A DNA stretch of 64,000 bases from Lacibacter cauensis (GTDB taxonomy: Bacteria > Bacteroidota > Bacteroidia > Chitinophagales > Chitinophagaceae). Numbering within the stretch: the first letter of the stretch is position 1; every line of letters starts with the position of its first letter. Location of the stretch: assembly GCF_007830055.1 (NCBI RefSeq), contig NZ_VLLE01000006.1, positions 186,001-250,000 on the forward strand. The letters run 5' to 3'. The notes under the pieces are model-generated. The model ran no database searches. It had not been told where the DNA came from and worked only from the letters and a program-made list of their open reading frames with translations. Shown here piece after piece: positions 26,948-36,242 of the stretch. Both the position numbers and the translations under genes were made by a program.

Positions 26948-27682
26948 TCAGGAATTTGACGATTGGCTTACATCTGTATGCACATGCAACCCGCATTCTT
27001 TGTTGCTTTTATCCTCCCACCACCAGCGGCCGGCACGGAAATCTTCGCCGGGACGGATAGCTCTTGTACAGGGGGCGCAACCAATGCTTACAAACCCTTT
27101 ATCGTGCAACGAATTATAGGGAACATGGTTTTCACGGATGAACTGATTGAGTTCTTCCCATGTCCAGTGAAGAATCGGATGAAACTTGATGATCTGATTG
27201 CTTTCGTCCCACTCCAGCTGTGCAGTTTGCTGGCGGTCGGGGCTTTGTTCAGCACGCAACCCGGTGATCCAGACCTGACGGCCTTTTAATGCACGCTTCA
27301 ATGGCTCTACTTTTCGGATGCCGCAACATTGCTTACGATTATCGGTTGATTCGTAAAATGCGTTGGGACCTTTCTCCGTAACATACCGCTGCAAGGCTTC
27401 TGCGTTGGGATAGTATGCATGAATAGGTTGATTGTATGTTTCCAACGTTGAGCGCCAGGTGCTGTATGTTTCGGTGAACATACGTCCGGTGTCCAACGTA
27501 AACACATCAATCGGTAATTGCTGACTGAAGATGAGACGGCTGATCGCCTGATCTTCCAAACCAAAGCTGGTGGAGAAAACAATGCTGCCTTTAAAACGCT
27601 CGCTGAGTATTTGAAGAGCTGCTGCAGGGCTTTTACCCTGCAGTTCGCTTTCCAGTTCGGTTATTTGTTGTTGTAAACTCAT
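26948..27682 (-). CDS. cysH: Adenylylsulfate (APS) reductase, assimilatory
   Basis: 244 residues. IVFSTSFGLEDQAI and TLDTGRMFTET are the PAPS-reductase family core. The pairs CCGIRKVEPL and GCAPCTR carry the CC...CxxC ligands of a [4Fe-4S] cluster, and the C-terminal ECGLH holds the catalytic Cys. The cluster indicates APS (not PAPS) as substrate, in line with the missing APS kinase. Start lies 2 nt from the hom stop: same operon as metY-metX-hom. Confidence 0.92.
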   Translation of the reverse strand: MSLQQQITELESELQGKSPAAALQILSERFKGSIVFSTSFGLEDQAISRLIFSQQLPIDVFTLDTGRMFTETYSTWRSTLETYNQPIHAYYPNAEALQRYVTEKGPNAFYESTDNRKQCCGIRKVEPLKRALKGRQVWITGLRAEQSPDRQQTAQLEWDESNQIIKFHPILHWTWEELNQFIRENHVPYNSLHDKGFVSIGCAPCTRAIRPGEDFRAGRWWWEDKSNKECGLHVHTDVSQSSNS

Positions 27683-27684
27683 GA

Positions 27685-28947
27685 TTAGTTAATATTTAAA
27701 CCAGCCAGTTCAAGACTCTTTTTTTTCAGTTTACGGATCTCTACATCTTCAATGATAGGCTCCGGACTCAAAATTAAAGAGGTTCCGTTTTCACGCCACC
27801 AGTTGTTTTGCTTCAGTTCGTTTGCATGTACCACACCCACCAGATATTTGCGGTCGCTTTCTGCATGCCATTCTTCGATCCACTCCAGTTTTTCTTTTGG
27901 AATAAAATTCCAGTCATCAAAACTTAAGTACACTTTCAGGTAATAATCGTTTGTGAGTTCGTTTGGCTGATGGTAATAGAGTTTCTTATACTCATATTTA
28001 TAATCATAACGCAAAGCTGAAATATCACTCAACACAGCAGATGCTGTGGGGAACGAACCTGCACCTTTACCGTAGAAGAATTGTTTATCGGCAAATGAAC
28101 TTTCGACAACAGCGCCGTTGTATTCGTTCTTTACAAAACTTAAATGATCGTCGTGCTTTACAAACTGTGGCAACACAAATGCAGCCACTTTACCATTCTG
28201 TAATTTCTTCGCCTGGCCAACCAAACGGATTTCCAGGTTCTTTTCACGGCCCACCGTAGCATCTGACCCCTGTATGTTCTGAATTCCTGTAAACAAAATA
28301 TCATCAGGATGCGATACAACACCGTATGCGTGTAATAACAGGATCACCCATTTATTTACGGCATCCCATCCATCTACATCCAAAGTAGGATCTGCTTCAG
28401 CAAAACCTAAAGCCTGCGCCTGTAACAACGCCTGTTTGAAGTCGAGTTTCTCTTCAAACATTTTGGTAAGGATATAGTTGGTGCTGCCGTTTACAATACC
28501 ACGGATACCATGCAACAGATCGTTGTCGTAATACTCTTCCAGGTTACGGATAACAGGAATCGAAGCACACGATGAAGCTTCGTACAAAAATGAAAGACCG
28601 GTTTCCGTTTGCAGCTTCAGTAATTCAGGCAAATGCTCAGCAATCATTTTTTTGCTGGCACTAACCACTTCTTTACCGTTCTTTAATGCTGTTGATACAA
28701 TATAAAAAGCAGGTTCACTTTCATTGATCACTTCTACTACTACATTAATTTCCGGATCGTTCAGGATCTCATCTCTGTCTGTTGTAAATAACTCATCCGG
28801 AGCGTTCCTTTTCTTATTTGGATCTTTAATACAAACTTTTTTAATTTTTGCATTTAACGAAGCTGTTTGATGTAACACTTTGTATAAACCCTCGCCCACA
28901 ACGCCAAAACCAAAAAGGCCGATTACTAACTGTTTATCGCTTGACAT
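27685..28947 (-). CDS. hom: Homoserine dehydrogenase
   Basis: 420 residues. NAD(P)-binding GLFGFGVVGEGLYKVL and the catalytic/substrate region GIRGIVNGSTNYILTKM, EADPTLDVDGWDAVNKW are diagnostic. It converts aspartate semialdehyde to homoserine, the backbone for methionine; no aspartokinase domain. Its start is 1 nt from the metX stop, so the metX-hom pair should be translated together. Confidence 0.93.
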   Translation of the reverse strand: MSSDKQLVIGLFGFGVVGEGLYKVLHQTASLNAKIKKVCIKDPNKKRNAPDELFTTDRDEILNDPEINVVVEVINESEPAFYIVSTALKNGKEVVSASKKMIAEHLPELLKLQTETGLSFLYEASSCASIPVIRNLEEYYDNDLLHGIRGIVNGSTNYILTKMFEEKLDFKQALLQAQALGFAEADPTLDVDGWDAVNKWVILLLHAYGVVSHPDDILFTGIQNIQGSDATVGREKNLEIRLVGQAKKLQNGKVAAFVLPQFVKHDDHLSFVKNEYNGAVVESSFADKQFFYGKGAGSFPTASAVLSDISALRYDYKYEYKKLYYHQPNELTNDYYLKVYLSFDDWNFIPKEKLEWIEEWHAESDRKYLVGVVHANELKQNNWWRENGTSLILSPEPIIEDVEIRKLKKKSLELAGLNIN

Positions 28948-28948
28948 A

Positions 28949-30001
28949 TTACTTGATTAATTGTTTCTTTAAATCTGTTTTCTGTGTTTGTTGTAAAAAA
29001 TGATTGATGGCTTTATTGATTTGATCGTACTCCAGTAAGAATCCATCATGACCATAAAACGACTCAATGCTTTTAAAGTGTGCCCCACTGATGGTGTTGG
29101 CTAAGAACTGCTGCTCACTGATTGGAAACAGCAAATCGTTGCTGATACCGATGACTAATGTCTTTGCCGTAATTTCTTTCAACGCCAGTTCAATAGACGC
29201 ACGGCTGCGACCAACATTGTGCGCATCCATTCCTTTGCCAAGAAAATAATAGCTGAATGCATTGTAACGTTTCACCAGTTTATCGCCTTGGTAACGTTGG
29301 TACGATTCGGCTTTAAAATTTTCCAGCACATCATTGGTTTCTTCTATCTGGCTGATGCCATACGCATCGTAATGACGATACGAAAGCAAAGCAATACTGC
29401 GTGCTGCTTTTAAACCAGCCTGTCCGGCATCTGCACTTTTATTTTTCCAGGTAACATCTGCTTCAATGGCCAAACGTTGCGATGCATTAAATGCTACACC
29501 CCATGCCGAGTGATACGCATTTGTTGCAATTGGAATAATATGTTCGAACAGTTGCGGTTCTTCAATGGCCCATTCTAGCAATTGCTGTCCGCCCATGCTT
29601 CCGCCAATGCCGATGTGTATTTTTTCAATACCTAATTCTTTGCGCAACGGATCGTATGCACGGATCATATCCCTTGTAGTAAACCAGGGAAAATCGTGAT
29701 AGTAAGGTTCGTTGGTTAATGGATTAATATCCAACGGACCAATACTGCCATATGCACTGCCGGGCATGTTTACGCAAACAATAAAATAGTTTGCCGGATC
29801 AAATAACTTTCCTTCGCCTACCAACCCATCCCACCATTCGCTCGGATCGCTGTTGGCTGTTAATGCATGAAAAATCCAGACAACATTGCTCTTGGTTGCA
29901 TTCAACTCACCCAATGTTGTATAAGCTAAATGATACTGGTTGAGCAATGCGCCCGACTCCAGCCTGAATGGTTTATTGTATGTAAAAACTTTTGTTGACA
30001 T
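28949..30001 (-). CDS. metX: Homoserine O-acetyltransferase
   Basis: 350 residues, alpha/beta hydrolase-type acyltransferase. HALTANSD, catalytic Ser in GIGGSMGGQQLLEW, and the C-terminal FYGHDGFLLE that supplies His. It activates homoserine with an acyl-CoA; acetyl versus succinyl specificity cannot be read with certainty, but MetY next door uses the acetyl form. Confidence 0.92.
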   Translation of the reverse strand: MSTKVFTYNKPFRLESGALLNQYHLAYTTLGELNATKSNVVWIFHALTANSDPSEWWDGLVGEGKLFDPANYFIVCVNMPGSAYGSIGPLDINPLTNEPYYHDFPWFTTRDMIRAYDPLRKELGIEKIHIGIGGSMGGQQLLEWAIEEPQLFEHIIPIATNAYHSAWGVAFNASQRLAIEADVTWKNKSADAGQAGLKAARSIALLSYRHYDAYGISQIEETNDVLENFKAESYQRYQGDKLVKRYNAFSYYFLGKGMDAHNVGRSRASIELALKEITAKTLVIGISNDLLFPISEQQFLANTISGAHFKSIESFYGHDGFLLEYDQINKAINHFLQQTQKTDLKKQLIK

Positions 30002-30187
30002 TTTCTACCTTACCCCTCGTTCCCCTCTCCTGAAGGAGAAGGGAGGCCGAGCGGCATTTTACTTTTTATCTTTTGTAATTAAGCATTTCATCTTTTATCT
30101 CTATTCAACCCTTACAACTTAATCTTACTGATAAACTAAGCGAGGGCGTGTGCTGGTGGCCTCCCTTTAGGGAGGTCGGGAGGGTTT
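30002..30187. repeat. metX-metY spacer with two REP-like palindromes
   Basis: Hairpins CCCTCTCCT-GA-AGGAGAAGG (30023-30043) and CCTCCCT-TT-AGGGAGG (30160-30175) with GGCCGAGCGG and GGTCGGGAGGG next to them are inverted relative to each other around an AT-rich centre. A related short unit (CCCC-GTGAA-GGGG with TCGG) lies at 31582-31598 in the metY leader. Confidence 0.55.
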
Positions 30188-31522
<1,335 letters not shown>

Positions 31523-31608
31523 TTAAATGATTGAATAAATAAAAGACTGAAAAGAAAAAGAGAAAAACCGATGTAGTACCTCCCCGTGAAGGGGTCGGAA
31601 ATAGATAT

Positions 31609-31626
31609 GTATGCCTTACGGCATAC
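31609..31626 (-). promoter_or_regulatory. Hairpin spanning the stop codon of the metY leader peptide
   Basis: Minus strand GTATGCC-GTAA-GGCATAC, 7 perfect pairs with a GNRA (GUAA) tetraloop that contains the UAA stop of the leader frame. It starts in the last Cys codon. Confidence 0.65.
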
Positions 31627-31690
31627 AACAAATACAACAACACTGCATGCATGCAGCAAAAGAAGAGTTTGTATAGTTGTTGTTGTACAT
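31616..31690 (-). CDS. Candidate Cys-rich leader peptide of metY (24 aa)
   Basis: ATG at 31690 to TAA at 31616. The peptide begins MYNNNYTNSSFAAC and ends MQCCCICCMP: six Cys, five of them in codons 17-22. The ATG is ~10 nt after the predicted transcription start of the proximal promoter. Codons 2-5 (TACAACAACA) are perfectly complementary to the TGTTGTTGTA of the Cys run, so alternative RNA folds depend on where a ribosome is. This is the layout of a cysteine-sensing leader peptide. Because the pairing strands are low-complexity, chance cannot be excluded. metY starts 105 nt after the stop. Confidence 0.6.
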   Translation of the reverse strand: MYNNNYTNSSFAACMQCCCICCMP

Positions 31691-31701
31691 ATTTATAAAA
31701 G

Positions 31702-31722
31702 ACCCTACAAATGTAGAAGGGT
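31702..31722. promoter_or_regulatory. Sulfur operator site E (metY)
   Basis: ACCCTAC-N7-GAAGGGT. As at site A, the core encloses the -7 element (TACATTTG) of the promoter on the minus strand. Confidence 0.7.
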
Positions 31723-31739
31723 TCTCTTGCATCTGCAAA
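31708..31739 (-). promoter_or_regulatory. Proximal metY promoter
   Basis: Minus strand TTTG (31736-31739), 20-nt spacer, TACATTTG (31708-31715). Exact Bacteroidota consensus with the same 20-nt spacing as the TonB receptor promoter. Start predicted near 31700. Confidence 0.7.
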
Positions 31740-31875
31740 TTTGAACTTGTAAAAGTTTTGTCAATGATTTGCTTAACGATTGTTTGTTTCATCTGCTTTC
31801 AGTTATCATGTGCTTTAATACTTATCGAAGAAAGCAGACCATCGACGAATGTTTTTGCTACATACTGTATATGCA

Positions 31876-31911
31876 ACAAAAAAGCTCATCCGATAAAATC
31901 AGATGAGCTTT
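31876..31911 (-). terminator. Terminator downstream of the SAM-I riboswitch
   Basis: AAAGCTCATCTGA-TTTTA-TCGGATGAGCTTTTTT on the minus strand: 12-bp stem with one G-U pair and a T-run, 37 nt after the aptamer. Confidence 0.85.
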
Positions 31912-31947
31912 AATTATGTAATTGAACATTGTTAAGCTTTGAATCTG

Positions 31948-32060
31948 ACTTATCTACCCACACTTTGTGCGGATGGAATTGGCACCTGTTCTGTCAACTT
32001 TCGTTGAGAGAGGTTGCCAAGGCTTCATCGGGCCATTACCCTCTGCCTTTCTTGATAAGT
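31948..32060 (-). ncRNA. SAM-I (S-box) riboswitch
   Basis: P1 strands ACTTATC / GATAAGT enclose conserved pieces in order: AAGAAAGGCAGAGGG, the kink-turn and core GGCCCGATGAAGCC, GGCAACC, and AGGTGCCAATTCC. This is the S-box aptamer that binds S-adenosylmethionine. It precedes metY by ~440 nt and has its own terminator, so high SAM should stop the transcript before the metY leader peptide. Confidence 0.93.
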
Positions 32061-32096
32061 AGTCCCGTTTTAAGCGGGATTAATAAAGAACTGGCG

Positions 32097-32129
32097 CAAA
32101 AGTAGGCAGAAAAAGAGGTATCTGCCAAA
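32097..32129 (-). promoter_or_regulatory. Distal metY promoter (before the SAM-I riboswitch)
   Basis: Minus strand TTTG (32126-32129), 21-nt spacer, TACTTTTG (32097-32104): consensus match. Start predicted near 32090, ~30 nt before the aptamer. Confidence 0.75.
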
Positions 32130-32148
32130 TTTGTTTCACTAACAGTTG

Positions 32149-32607
32149 TTACAGCACCGGATTCGCCTCACGTACCAGGATCAATGCTGCCAATACCGAT
32201 GGAATTGTAGCACGCAGGTGTGCTTTTCGTTCTGTTTCGTTACCGTAAACGGGTTTAATGCTTGCACGAAGTTTGCGCTCAGGTACTGCTTCATTTTCCA
32301 GCACCACTTCAATGCCTTCGCCTTCTTCTATACGAAATCGGAATTGATCGTGTTGTTCGATTGTTGCAGAGCCTTTCACCATCTGATCATCATCGTACTT
32401 AATTTTTCCCAGGTTGTGCCCATACTCATTTCGTACAAACTGGAACAACCGGTTAAACATGCGCTTTCCGATGAAGATGCTTCGTTTAATCATTCCGTTT
32501 TCCAATCGAAAACTTTCAGTTGCCGGACTAAGCTTTACTGTAAAACGATGTTCATCTCTGCCATCGTTTAAAATCATTGGAACTTCGTTGTAAACTGCAA
32601 TGCCCAT
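32149..32607 (-). CDS. Hypothetical protein, 152 aa
   Basis: No family recognised. Charged beta-rich protein with no signal peptide; features include HRFTVKLSPATESFRLENG and IEEGEGIEVVLENEA. It lies upstream of the metY leader but ends ~20 nt before that promoter's -33. A minus-strand TACGTTTG at 32664-32671 could be its -7 element. Not similar to Rrf2 or other regulator types, so not the missing sulfur regulator. Confidence 0.7.
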   Translation of the reverse strand: MGIAVYNEVPMILNDGRDEHRFTVKLSPATESFRLENGMIKRSIFIGKRMFNRLFQFVRNEYGHNLGKIKYDDDQMVKGSATIEQHDQFRFRIEEGEGIEVVLENEAVPERKLRASIKPVYGNETERKAHLRATIPSVLAALILVREANPVL

Positions 32608-32663
32608 ATGTGTAAGTTTTAAATGGCGAATCGATTGTACCCTTAAGATAGCGTATACTTCCG

Positions 32664-32671
32664 CAAACGTA
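32664..32671 (-). promoter_or_regulatory. Possible -7 element for the 152-aa gene
   Basis: TACGTTTG matches TAnnTTTG and lies 57 nt before the ATG; no clear -33 partner. The rest of 32608-32878 shows nothing else I can name. Confidence 0.35.
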
Positions 32672-32878
32672 AACCCTTCAACAGCTTACTTTTCCACATA
32701 ACAATTATTTAATGGAGCCTCCGATCGTCGTGCTTTTTACCCTGTCGGTCGCAGTATTCCACCCACAACAATTTAAACTCCTGAAAACCATTCAGAAGCA
32801 TTTCCTTAAACCTAATAACTTTAGTAAACGATTTCACGGTAAATTCGCTTTCCGATCGTAAAACGGGCAGTGAAAATT

Positions 32879-35713
32879 ATGAGTGAAGAAATGAATGAAT
32901 ACATCGATGTTTCGGGAGCAAGGGTGCACAATCTCAAGAATATTGATGTACAGATACCTAAGAACAAACTGGTAGTGATTACCGGCATCAGCGGCAGTGG
33001 TAAATCGTCGTTGGCATTTGATACCATTTACGCCGAAGGACAACGTCGCTATATGGAAACCTTTGGTGCATACGCCCGCCAGTTTGTTGGCGATATGGAA
33101 CGCCCCGATGTAGACAAGATTACCGGTCTTTCGCCTGTTATTTCCATTGAGCAAAAAACCACCAATAAAAATCCCCGGTCAACGGTTGGCACCATTACCG
33201 AGGTGTACGACTTTTTGCGTTTGCTGTTTGCCCGTGCAAGTGAAGCTTACTCGTACAACACCGGTAAAAAAATGGTAAAGTGGAGCGAAGAAGAAATTGT
33301 GGAGAATATTTTCACTCGTTTCGATGGACAAAAAATTTCGTTACTGGCACCGTTGGTAAGAGGACGTAAAGGACATTACCGTGAGTTGTTTGAAGATATC
33401 CGCAAAAAGGGTTTTGTAAAAGTGCGTGTAGATGGAGAGATCGTTGATCTTACACCAAAGATGCAGGTAGACCGCTACAAAATTCATGACATTGAAGTAG
33501 TGGTTGATCGTTTAAAGGTGAGTGATGATTTTCGTGTCCGCATCAGCCAGAGTGTACAGCAAACGCTCAGGCTTGGAAAAGATCTGATGTTTATCGATAC
33601 AGAAAAGAACAGCGTTGTATCGTACTCCAAACAATTGATGTGCGAAGACACAGGGCTTAGTTATGAAGAACCGTCACCAAATGCGTTTTCTTTTAATTCT
33701 CCTTACGGCGCATGCCCCACCTGTAAAGGTTTGGGTAATGTTTATACCATCGATATGGAATCGGTTATCCCCGATAGCAAACTTACTGTAAAAGAAGGCG
33801 GCATTGCGCCACTAGGCGAAGAGCGTGATGCAAGTGTATATCAACAGGTAAGTGCATTTGCAAAAAAATACAAGATCAAGTTAGATACTCCTGTTGAAAA
33901 ACTTTCGAAAGAACATCTTGAACTTTTATTATTTGGTGATAAGAATATTAATCCTGCGCTGGAGATTGATGTAAGCGATGAAACTGTGCCGCAAGAATAT
34001 ACGGGTAGCTATGAAGGCATTATTCCTATGCTGAAACGTTGGTTTACTTCTACACACAGCACTGAAGGTTTGCGTGAATGGGTAACACAGTTTACGACGC
34101 TAAAAACATGCGGCAGCTGTAACGGTGCACGTTTACGTAAAGAAAGTCTTTGGTTTAAAATTGATGACCGCAACATTGCCGAACTAAGCGAGCAAAACCT
34201 CGACAATCTTGCAGCCTGGTTCGATGGCTTGGAATTACGCATCAACAATAAACAGGCAGCAATTGCCAAAGATGTGTTGAAGGAGATTAGGGAGCGTTTG
34301 CAGTTTTTGTTGGATGTTGGTTTAACCTATCTCACATTAAACCGTTCGAGCCGTACATTAAGTGGTGGTGAAAGTCAGCGTATTCGTTTGGCTACACAAA
34401 TTGGTTCACAGCTGCAAGGCATCACTTACATTTTAGATGAACCAAGTATTGGTTTACACCAACGGGATAATCATCGTTTAATTGAAGCATTGAAAAACCT
34501 GCGTGATGTTGGCAACAGTGTATTGGTTGTTGAACACGATAAAGATATTATGCTTGCAGCTGATCATCTGATAGATGTGGGTCCACAGGCTGGCAAGCAT
34601 GGCGGACAAATTGTTTCTGCAGGAACCCCGAAAGATGTATTACGTTCGAAAAGTGAAACCGCACAATACCTTAATGGCGAAAAAACAATTGCCGTTCCGA
34701 AAGAACGTCGCAAAGGCAATGGAAAGTTTATTGAACTGAAAGGTGCAAGGGGCAACAACCTGAACAATGTAAGTACAAAATTTCCTTTGGGTAAATTGAT
34801 CGTTGTTACAGGCGTTAGTGGCAGTGGCAAGAGTACACTCATTAATGAAACGCTCTACCCTATCCTCAGCAAATATTGTTACGATTCAAAAACCAACCCG
34901 ATGCCATACAAAAGCATTAAAGGATTGGAGCATATTGATAAAGTAATTGAAATTGATCAGTCGCCCATTGGCCGTACACCACGCAGCAACCCTGCAACCT
35001 ATTGTGGTTTCTTTACCGAAATAAGGACATTGTTTGCTGCCGTGCCCGAAGCAAAGATCCGTGGTTACAATGCCGGTCGTTTTTCGTTTAATGTTAAAAC
35101 GGGTCGTTGCGATGTTTGTGAAGGTGGTGGCATGCGTGTAATTGAAATGAACTTTTTACCAGACGTTTATGTGCATTGCGAAGAATGTAATGGTAAGCGT
35201 TACAACCGTGAAACGTTAGAGATTCGTTACAAAGGGAAATCCATTGCTGATGTACTAAATATGACAGTGGAAGAAGCTGTGGAATTTTTCCAATCGGTAC
35301 CCTATCTCTATCGCAAAATAAAAGTACTGGAAGATGTTGGTCTCGGGTACATTACACTCGGACAAAGTGCTGTTACATTAAGTGGTGGTGAAGCACAACG
35401 GGTAAAACTTGCAACCGAACTCGCTAAAAAAGATACTGGTAAAACATTTTATATTCTTGACGAACCTACAACCGGTTTACACTTCCAGGACATTCAGCAT
35501 TTGCTGGAGGTATTGAATAAATTAACCGACAGAGGTAATACCGTATTGGTCATTGAACACAATATGGATGTAATTAAAGTAGCTGACCACATTATCGATC
35601 TTGGGCCTGAAGGAGGCGATGGTGGTGGTAAAATATTATTTGAAGGCACCCCGGAAGAACTCATCAACTGTAAAGAAAGTCATACAGGACGTTTTCTGAA
35701 AACTGAGTTATAA
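32879..35713 (+). CDS. uvrA: Excinuclease ABC subunit A
   Basis: 944 residues from ATG 32879 (a GTG nine bases earlier is possible). Two ABC ATPase halves: Walker A GISGSGKSS and GVSGSGKST, signatures LSGGESQRIRLA and LSGGEAQRVKLA. Zinc modules CPTCKGLG/CGSCNGARL and CDVCEGGG/CEECNGKRY. It is the damage-recognition ATPase of nucleotide excision repair. Monocistronic as far as the window shows; no ordinary + terminator follows. Confidence 0.96.
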   Translation: MSEEMNEYIDVSGARVHNLKNIDVQIPKNKLVVITGISGSGKSSLAFDTIYAEGQRRYMETFGAYARQFVGDMERPDVDKITGLSPVISIEQKTTNKNPRSTVGTITEVYDFLRLLFARASEAYSYNTGKKMVKWSEEEIVENIFTRFDGQKISLLAPLVRGRKGHYRELFEDIRKKGFVKVRVDGEIVDLTPKMQVDRYKIHDIEVVVDRLKVSDDFRVRISQSVQQTLRLGKDLMFIDTEKNSVVSYSKQLMCEDTGLSYEEPSPNAFSFNSPYGACPTCKGLGNVYTIDMESVIPDSKLTVKEGGIAPLGEERDASVYQQVSAFAKKYKIKLDTPVEKLSKEHLELLLFGDKNINPALEIDVSDETVPQEYTGSYEGIIPMLKRWFTSTHSTEGLREWVTQFTTLKTCGSCNGARLRKESLWFKIDDRNIAELSEQNLDNLAAWFDGLELRINNKQAAIAKDVLKEIRERLQFLLDVGLTYLTLNRSSRTLSGGESQRIRLATQIGSQLQGITYILDEPSIGLHQRDNHRLIEALKNLRDVGNSVLVVEHDKDIMLAADHLIDVGPQAGKHGGQIVSAGTPKDVLRSKSETAQYLNGEKTIAVPKERRKGNGKFIELKGARGNNLNNVSTKFPLGKLIVVTGVSGSGKSTLINETLYPILSKYCYDSKTNPMPYKSIKGLEHIDKVIEIDQSPIGRTPRSNPATYCGFFTEIRTLFAAVPEAKIRGYNAGRFSFNVKTGRCDVCEGGGMRVIEMNFLPDVYVHCEECNGKRYNRETLEIRYKGKSIADVLNMTVEEAVEFFQSVPYLYRKIKVLEDVGLGYITLGQSAVTLSGGEAQRVKLATELAKKDTGKTFYILDEPTTGLHFQDIQHLLEVLNKLTDRGNTVLVIEHNMDVIKVADHIIDLGPEGGDGGGKILFEGTPEELINCKESHTGRFLKTEL

Positions 35714-35731
35714 TACTTGAACTCTACAAAT

Positions 35732-35761
35732 AAAAAAAAGCCCCCCAGACCAATGGGGGGC
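35732..35761 (-). terminator. Strong minus-strand terminator
   Basis: Minus strand GCCCCCCATTGGTCTGGGGGGC-type hairpin (7 GC pairs plus A-T) followed by eight T. It would end a minus-strand transcript that crosses the tandem elements from the DUF6089 gene; on the + strand it is only a hairpin after uvrA. Confidence 0.85.
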
Positions 35762-35793
35762 AACAGGATAGAGTACGGACCAAGAGAAACAAA

Positions 35794-35902
35794 GTAAAGC
35801 ATGGTGAAATAAATATCAGTCACTGGTTCTCTCTTCTTAGATTTTCAAAGGATTGGAAAACTTCGAATTAGGGTTCAGACTAACGTTTATTGCATACTTT
35901 AC
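35794..35902. ncRNA. Tandem structured element, copy 1
   Basis: 109 nt. Ends GTAAAG...CTTTAC form a terminal stem, continued by AUG/CAU and AAUAAA/UUUAUU, then AGUC/GACU. The inner hairpin is TTTTC...GAAAA. Copy 2 has GCAAAG...CTTTGC at the same place, a compensatory change. A partial third copy may be at 35770-35781. Strand of transcription is unknown. Confidence 0.55.
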
Positions 35903-35952
35903 TCAAATCATTGATAGAAGTCTTGGTTTACAAACGTGGAATAAAAAAATAA

Positions 35953-36059
35953 GCAAAGCATGGTGAAATAAATATCGGTCTACAGTTCTCTTTTTAGATT
36001 TTCACAGGATTGGAAAAATAGAGAATAGGGTACGGACTAACGTTTATTGCATACTTTGC
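35953..36059. ncRNA. Tandem structured element, copy 2
   Basis: 107 nt, ~80% identical to copy 1 (50 nt away). Terminal stem GCAAAG/CTTTGC, inner stem TTCTCT/AGAGAA (complete here, damaged in copy 1), hairpin TTTTC/GAAAA. The rest of 35714-36242 (529 nt without a gene) is AT-rich and otherwise featureless. Confidence 0.55.
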
Positions 36060-36242
36060 TTAAGAAGTTTACAGATATAATTTTTTCTTGAAAATATAAA
36101 GGATTACGTAAAGCGATATCAACCCAACACGTAGTAACCATATGGTTAACTCGGGGTTGGCAGTTAATACCTTTGATTTTGCTTTTGGAAATTGAGTTTT
36201 CATTTTTAGGGATTTGGGTATGGATTAAAGGATATTGTCAGA

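Noticed and set aside
31677-31913. Plus-strand 78-aa open frame
   Set aside because: It overlaps the riboswitch terminator, operator E and promoter on the other strand; no protein features.
32149-32607. The 152-aa protein as the missing sulfur regulator
   Set aside because: No helix-turn-helix or Rrf2 features visible.
35714-36242. Small open frames over the tandem elements
   Set aside because: No conservation signal, low-complexity products; structure and covariation argue for RNA.
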